Shown here in pieces: positions 7,222 through 11,317 of a stretch of DNA of 11,317 nucleotides. This DNA is from Ruminococcaceae bacterium UBA3451 (GTDB lineage: Bacteria; Bacillota; Clostridia; Oscillospirales; Acutalibacteraceae), in the NCBI GenBank assembly GCA_002378845.1, contig DFRY01000001.1, positions 396-11,712 of the forward strand. Direction: 5' to 3'. The notes under the pieces were generated by a model. That model saw only the letters and a list, made by a program, of their open reading frames with translations. It did not search any database and had not been told where the DNA came from. Position 1 is the first letter of the stretch. The number at the start of each line of letters is the position of its first letter. The translations under genes and the position numbers were made by a program.

Positions 7222-8295
7222 TTAATAAACGGATTTCCACTCGCCAATGTTGGATTTGTCAAACTTGAACGGGTCGCCCAGAAGAACTTCAGTACCGCCG
7301 TCGGCAGCCTTTGTAACTTTCTTTTCGCCCAGGTCGCCTGCTGTGAAGGTGTCGCCCTCTTTGCCGGTAATCTTTCCGTTTACAATGTCATCCAAAGTGT
7401 AAGCGGCAAGTGAACCAACGTAAATCGGGTTCCACAGGTACATATAGGGGCAAACGCCTTTTTCAATATAGTCGGCCATTTCGGAAGGAAGACCAAGGCC
7501 GGTAATCTTAATTTTGTCAGACAGATTCTTGTCAACAATAACCTTGGATGCAGCGGCAATACCAACGGTAGTCGGGGAAACGATGCATTTCAGGTTCGGG
7601 TAAGATTTAATCAAACCTTCGGTTTCGGTTGTGGACTTGTCGCGAAGGTCGTCGCCGTAAGCAACTTTAACCAGCTTCATGTCCTTGTATTTGCTGTCTT
7701 TTAAGGTTTCCTGCATTTGAGCAATCCAAGCATTCTGGTTAGCTGCCTGGCTGGTTGCAGAAAGAATTGCGAATTCACCGGAACCGCCCATCATGTCATA
7801 AGCGGCTTCTACCAGAGTTTTGCCGATAGCAATCGGGTCAGCCTGGTTTACGTGTGTTTCGCGGCTGTCTTTGTTTACGCTGGAGTCAAGGGAAATTACG
7901 TGAATGCCTTTGCCCATTGCTTTGGTCAGAACCGGCTGCAGTGCGTCAACGTCGTTTCCTGCAATTGCAATACCGTCTACCTTCTGTGCAATCAGCTCTT
8001 CCACCATTGCAATCTGTGCTTCGGCGGTCGGCTGGTCAGGAGCTTTTACAATTGCTTCGGATCCGAGCTTTTTCACGGCATCCTGGAAGCCCTGGGACTC
8101 TTTTTCGTTGTAGGGGTTACCAGTGTTTTTTACCACGATGGCGTATTTTTTACCGCCGGAAGTGGCCGCCTGGCTGGCGGCGCCGTTGGATGCGCCCTGG
8201 GAAGCGGTGGTGTTACCACCGGTGCTGCACGCTGTGAATAACATGGAGATTGCCATAACAGTACAAAGAACACGCGCTAAGGGTTTTCTTTTCAT
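7222..8295 (-). CDS. rhaS: Rhamnose-type sugar ABC transporter substrate-binding lipoprotein
   Basis: This is a 357-residue extracytoplasmic binding protein of the ribose/AI-2/rhamnose class (periplasmic binding protein, two lobes). The N-terminus has basic residues, a hydrophobic stretch and a lipobox ending in FTAC, so Cys23 would be lipidated and anchor the protein to the membrane. A Ser/Ala/Gly/Thr-rich linker follows to about residue 48, then the lobe start KKYAIVVKNTGNPY. The hinge and ligand regions include VDGIAIAGNDVDAL, VISLDSSV and ITGLGLPSEMADYI followed by LWNP. This last block resembles RhaS-type proteins and their LsrB relatives. The start is the ATG at 8293-8295, with AAGGAG (plus 8305-8310) 9 bases upstream; a longer frame from 8340 begins with TTG and has no such site. 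It is the last gene of the importer operon. Rhamnose as ligand is inferred from these features and the rhaBA neighbours; AI-2 or another sugar is possible. Confidence 0.85.
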   Translation of the reverse strand: MKRKPLARVLCTVMAISMLFTACSTGGNTTASQGASNGAASQAATSGGKKYAIVVKNTGNPYNEKESQGFQDAVKKLGSEAIVKAPDQPTAEAQIAMVEELIAQKVDGIAIAGNDVDALQPVLTKAMGKGIHVISLDSSVNKDSRETHVNQADPIAIGKTLVEAAYDMMGGSGEFAILSATSQAANQNAWIAQMQETLKDSKYKDMKLVKVAYGDDLRDKSTTETEGLIKSYPNLKCIVSPTTVGIAAASKVIVDKNLSDKIKITGLGLPSEMADYIEKGVCPYMYLWNPIYVGSLAAYTLDDIVNGKITGKEGDTFTAGDLGEKKVTKAADGGTEVLLGDPFKFDKSNIGEWKSVY

Positions 8296-8353
8296 AACAA
8301 ACTTCTCCTTTTCAATAATTCTTTTCATCTTGATTTTCAATGAAACTCTATCA

Positions 8354-8371
8354 AAAAGTCTTTCGACTTTT
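8354..8371 (-). other. Small GAAA-tetraloop hairpin before the binding-protein gene
   Basis: On the minus strand AAAAGTC pairs with GACTTTT around a GAAA (GNRA) loop and continues into TTGAT. It sits in the 90-base gap between the second permease stop and the rhaS start. With few G-C pairs it is a poor terminator. Such stems before binding-protein genes can set relative mRNA stability, which is inference here. Confidence 0.35.
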
Positions 8372-8385
8372 CGCCCATTTACATG

Positions 8386-9384
8386 TCAGGTTCCTTTTTG
8401 AACCTTCTTTTTCTTTTCGCCCGGCTTAAAGTTGGAAGCCAGTACCGAACCAATCAGCAGCAAACCGACTACGATCAAAATGACCTGCGAGGAAACGTTG
8501 ATCAGACCAAGACCGTAACGCAGGAAGCCAATGACAAACGCGGCAATGACAGCGCCAATCATGTTGCCTTTTCCGCCCGAGGTGCTGAAACCGCCGAGCA
8601 CCGCCATCGCGATGACTTCCAGTTCATACCCTGTTGCCACGTTCGGCCGGGTGCTGCCCATTCTGGAAGTAAGGAAAATTGCGGTTACGCCGGCCATAAA
8701 GCCGAGCATAGTAAAGACAAGGATTTTATTGCGGCTGGTTTTTATTCCGGAATACTGGCAGGTTTTCAGGTTGTTGCCCATTCCGTAAAGCTGACGGCCA
8801 AACGAGGTTTTGTGCAGCAGTACACCGAAGAAAACCGCAAAGAGAATGAACATAATCATCATTAGCGGAATTGGGCCGACATAACCCCAGCCAAGGAAAT
8901 TAAACCACTTCGGGAACCCGCCCGACGCCTGATCTTTCAGTATAATCAGTGCGATTCCGCGGTAAATGGTCATGGTTGCAAGCGTAACGATCATGGACGG
9001 CAGTTCTTTGAATTTTGCAAGAATCAAACCGTTGATCAGGCCGCACACCGTGCCTACAGCAAGGCAGAGCACAATGGCAAGCGGCATGGGAAGCCCCGCG
9101 TTAAAGCTTACCGCCATTAAAACGGAGGACAATGCAACCGTAGAACCGACGGAAATATCAATTTCACCAAGCAGCAGCACAAAGGCCATTGGCATAACCA
9201 TAAACGCTTTGTCCAAAAAGCTCATCGGCGCGTCGGTGAAGGTGTCTATCTGCAGGTAGTAAGGGGAAATGCTGGAATTAAAAATGTTGATCAGAAGGAA
9301 TAAGGCAACCAGCAGCCATTCCCATTGAAAGAAGAAAGAACGGGCGTTAAACGCTTTTGTACCTTCGATTTTTCTCGTTTCCAT
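8386..9384 (-). CDS. Sugar ABC transporter permease (RhaQ/RbsC-like, second subunit)
   Basis: This 332-residue integral membrane protein of the branched-chain/ribose permease family (BPD_transp_2) is one half of the translocation channel. Hydrophobic segments begin near residue 22 (EWLLVALFLLINIF) and number about eight to ten. Conserved marks are GEIDISVGST, the family's G-G-I-D-[LI]-S-V-G element with Glu for the second Gly, and VLGGFSTSGGKGN near the ATPase-contacting loop. A lysine-rich tail (KPGEKKKKVQK) ends on the cytoplasmic side. The ATG lies 3 bases after the stop of the first permease. The ribosome site GGAGG (plus 9397-9401) is inside the last codons of that gene, with a rather long 12-base gap, so translation is probably coupled. 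RhaQ is the likely equivalent by position; the permease itself does not reveal the sugar. Confidence 0.9.
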   Translation of the reverse strand: METRKIEGTKAFNARSFFFQWEWLLVALFLLINIFNSSISPYYLQIDTFTDAPMSFLDKAFMVMPMAFVLLLGEIDISVGSTVALSSVLMAVSFNAGLPMPLAIVLCLAVGTVCGLINGLILAKFKELPSMIVTLATMTIYRGIALIILKDQASGGFPKWFNFLGWGYVGPIPLMMIMFILFAVFFGVLLHKTSFGRQLYGMGNNLKTCQYSGIKTSRNKILVFTMLGFMAGVTAIFLTSRMGSTRPNVATGYELEVIAMAVLGGFSTSGGKGNMIGAVIAAFVIGFLRYGLGLINVSSQVILIVVGLLLIGSVLASNFKPGEKKKKVQKGT

Positions 9385-9387
9385 CGT

Positions 9388-10386
9388 TTATATTTTCCTC
9401 CTTCTCAGGTTTGCCTGATCGGCTCTGCGCTTCACCATGGCGTTCATAACAACTGCGAACAGAATCACAACGCCCTGAATGAAGTTCTGCCAGAAGGTTG
9501 AAACATTAATCAGCGGAAGTGCGTTATTCAGGATGCCCAACAACAGTGTGCCCAAAACCAGGCCGGATACTTTTCCAGTTCCGCCGGTAACACTTACACC
9601 GCCAAGTACGCATGCGGCGATTACGTTCATTTCATAGCCGGAAGCGGTGTCGCCCTGTGCGGAAGCAAATTTGCTGACCCAAAGCACGCCGGCGAATCCG
9701 GAAATGATTCCCATTAAGGCATATGTCAGCCACAGGACTTTTGTTTTGTTAATGCCCGTAATTTCCGCAGACACAGGGTTGGAACCAACTGCGTAAATAT
9801 AGCGGCCTGTGCGGGTGTAATTAATAAAGTAATAGAAGATAACAAAGATTACGACAGCCATAATGATTAGGATATTGACGCCAAGAATGTTTGTCGTTCC
9901 AATTGCTTTAAAGCTGTCTGGCATTTGGTACGCGCTAATCCATTTTCCGCCGCTGATAATAAAAGTCAGGCCGCGGAATACATTCATCATGCCCAGCGTG
10001 GCGATAATCGGAAGAATTTTGCATTTTGCCACAAAGAATCCGTTGATGATGCCGGCCACCAGACCGACGGCACAGCCGATTAAAATGCACACCACAGGAT
10101 TCAGCCCCGGCATTTGAGAAACCGCCATAGCGGAGGTCATGCCGCTCAGAGCAACGACGGCGCCAATGGAAAGGTCGATTCCTCCCGTAAGGATAACCAT
10201 CATCATACCGACGGCCAAAATACCGAGAATTGCCGTATTGGTCAGCAAATCCATAAAGTTTTCCAGGGTTAAGTAACTGGGATTCCGAACCTCGATCACG
10301 ACAGAGATCAAAATGATGAAGAGCAGTAAGCCGACTTCCCGAAAGGAGGCCAAATCCCTGGATTTTTTCTTTTCCGTATTATTCAA
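9388..10386 (-). CDS. Sugar ABC transporter permease (RhaP/RbsC-like, first subunit)
   Basis: This 332-residue membrane permease of the same family is paralogous to the next gene. Family marks are TGGIDLSIGAVVALSG after the second membrane segment and VLGGVSVTGGTGKVSG in the second half, with about eight to ten hydrophobic segments. I chose the TTG at 10384-10386 because GAGGTGAG lies just upstream (AGGTG core to start 6 bases) and because it avoids overlap with the ATPase gene, whose stop is 10 bases before it. An ATG at 10419 in the same frame would overlap the ATPase by 23 bases and has no ribosome site. The two permeases would form a heterodimer serviced by the ATPase. The TTG start would keep its translation below an ATG start, which is inference. 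Confidence 0.9.
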   Translation of the reverse strand: MNNTEKKKSRDLASFREVGLLLFIILISVVIEVRNPSYLTLENFMDLLTNTAILGILAVGMMMVILTGGIDLSIGAVVALSGMTSAMAVSQMPGLNPVVCILIGCAVGLVAGIINGFFVAKCKILPIIATLGMMNVFRGLTFIISGGKWISAYQMPDSFKAIGTTNILGVNILIIMAVVIFVIFYYFINYTRTGRYIYAVGSNPVSAEITGINKTKVLWLTYALMGIISGFAGVLWVSKFASAQGDTASGYEMNVIAACVLGGVSVTGGTGKVSGLVLGTLLLGILNNALPLINVSTFWQNFIQGVVILFAVVMNAMVKRRADQANLRRRKI

Positions 10387-10396
10387 GTTTCTCACC

Positions 10397-11317
10397 TCAA
10401 TTCTGGTTGGTCCCGGCAAGCATGGAAGCTTGAAGAATGTCTTCCTGCGTTACAGTCGGGGTGGTCATTGTTGCCGTTACACGGCCGTCCTTCATGACGA
10501 CAATAGTGTCGCTCATGCCCAGAACTTCGGGCATTTCCGATGAAATCATAATGATTCCGTAGCCGCTTTCCGCCAGCGAACCCATAATTTCGTAAATGGC
10601 GGCCTTTGCTCCTACGTCAACACCCTTGGTGGGTTCGTCAAGAATAATCACCTTCAGGTCAGAGGTAAGCATTTTTGCAACAACAATTTTCTGCTGATTT
10701 CCGCCGGAAAGCGAGTCCGCGCTGGTGAAGATGCTCGGAGTTTTGATTCCCAGCTTTTCAGACAGGGCTTTCGATTCCTCGTTTTCCTTCTTTACATTAT
10801 AGAAGCCGTTATTTGTGTATTTGGCAAGATTCAGCAATGTAATATTTTTTGAAATTTCCCAGTTCAGCACCAGACCCTGCTTTTGGCGGTCTTCCGGAAG
10901 AAGGCCGATGCCTGCCGAAATAGCTTCGGACGGATGCTTAACGTGAATTTCTTTGCCTTCCAGGAACACTTTGCCGGAGTCCGCCGGGCTGATTCCGAAT
11001 ATTGCCTCGCAAACTTCCGTACGGCCCGCACCGACCAGTCCGGTCAGCGCCAAAATTTCACCCTTATGCACGGTGAAAGATATATCAGCGAAATGTCCGG
11101 TCTGGGAAAGATTCTCCACGCGGAGCAATTCCTCGCCAATCGGGATTTCTTTTTTCGGGAACGGCTGACGGATCTGTCGGCCGACCATTGCCTCAATCAG
11201 GTCTTCGTTGGAGATTTTCTCAACGTCCCAGGTGCCGATGTACTGTGAGTCGCGGAATACAGTAACGGAACTGGCAAGGCGGTACATATCTTCCATACGG
11301 TGGGAGATAAAGATGAT
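10397..11317 (-). CDS. Sugar ABC transporter ATP-binding protein (partial, N-terminus off window)
   Basis: This is the C-terminal 306 residues of a double-ABC sugar ATPase of the RbsA/MglA/AraG type. The frame is open to the window edge; the fragment starts with IIFISHRMEDMY, the H-loop end of the first ABC domain, so the ATG at 11296 is internal. A linker (YIGTWDVEKISNEDLIEAMVGR) is followed by the second ABC domain. That domain has a Walker A with Arg for Lys (GLVGAGRTE, about 11017-11043), the signature LSGGNQQK (about 10687-10715), Walker B VIILDEPTKGVDVG, and SSE where the switch His would be. A degenerate second site is normal for this family; the first, cut domain should be the active one. 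It is the first importer gene visible and precedes both permeases. RhaT of the RhaSTPQ importer is the likely equivalent, but that name also denotes the unrelated E. coli symporter. Confidence 0.92.
   Translation of the reverse strand: MIFISHRMEDMYRLASSVTVFRDSQYIGTWDVEKISNEDLIEAMVGRQIRQPFPKKEIPIGEELLRVENLSQTGHFADISFTVHKGEILALTGLVGAGRTEVCEAIFGISPADSGKVFLEGKEIHVKHPSEAISAGIGLLPEDRQKQGLVLNWEISKNITLLNLAKYTNNGFYNVKKENEESKALSEKLGIKTPSIFTSADSLSGGNQQKIVVAKMLTSDLKVIILDEPTKGVDVGAKAAIYEIMGSLAESGYGIIMISSEMPEVLGMSDTIVVMKDGRVTATMTTPTVTQEDILQASMLAGTNQN

Noticed and set aside
7717..8241. 174-residue open frame on the plus strand opposite the binding-protein gene
   Set aside because: It is a shadow of the lipoprotein gene. 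Its low-complexity Val/Phe/Cys-rich sequence is what antisense reading of a conserved gene gives, and no domain is visible.
8296..8340. N-terminal extension of the binding protein by 15 residues
   Set aside because: The upstream start is a TTG without a ribosome site, and the extra residues would spoil the lipoprotein signal. AAGGAG precedes the ATG at 8295.
8383..8865. 160-residue open frame on the plus strand opposite the second permease
   Set aside because: It is a His/Asp/Gln-rich antisense translation of hydrophobic membrane codons with no motif, and it lies fully within a clear permease gene.
10387..10419. ATG start for the first permease at 10419
   Set aside because: It overlaps the ATPase gene by 23 bases and lacks a ribosome site, whereas the TTG at 10386 has GAGGTGAG at suitable spacing. 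Not excluded completely.
10397..11296. Complete 299-residue single-domain ATPase starting at 11296
   Set aside because: The frame runs on without a stop to the window edge, and the upstream codons (IIFISHR) are the H-loop of a first ABC domain. The gene is a truncated view of a double-domain ATPase.

Overview
The window looks like a chromosomal piece of an anaerobic, low-to-mid G+C Firmicute, probably a clostridium of the Oscillospiraceae/Ruminococcaceae type. The clues are strong GGAGG-type ribosome binding sites, GTG/TTG starts, intrinsic terminators with U-tracts, a class I (anaerobe-type) hybrid cluster protein and a lipoprotein sugar-binding protein. The taxonomic placement is inference. 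I see no RNA gene, mobile element, CRISPR array or phage gene.

Layout. (1) Positions 1-2192, plus strand: a nitrosative-stress pair, hcp (hybrid cluster protein) followed 5 bases later by a small cupin gene. A putative CRP/FNR-type palindrome and promoter precede them and an intrinsic terminator follows. (2) Positions 2215-6174, plus strand: an L-rhamnose catabolic cluster, made of an AraC-family regulator with its own promoter and terminator, then rhaB (rhamnulokinase) and rhaA (L-rhamnose isomerase), then a terminator. (3) Positions 6173-7101, plus strand: a separately promoted TIM-barrel sugar isomerase/epimerase of unknown substrate. (4) Positions 7222-11317, minus strand, converging on the previous genes: a sugar ABC importer in the order ATPase (cut by the window edge), permease, permease, substrate-binding lipoprotein. 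By context and by features of the binding protein this is most likely the rhamnose importer (RhaSTPQ type).

How they work together. The importer would bring L-rhamnose into the cell, RhaA would convert it to L-rhamnulose, and RhaB would phosphorylate that to L-rhamnulose-1-phosphate. The aldolase that should follow (RhaD) and a rhamnose mutarotase are not in the window. The AraC-type protein is the obvious candidate sensor and activator. The importer is transcribed from a promoter beyond the right edge, so it must be controlled separately from rhaBA.

I found no convincing new biological system. The points most worth a second look are the hcp-cupin pair with a palindrome centred at -41.5, the uncharacterised TIM-barrel enzyme with its duplicated start region, and the missing aldolase.
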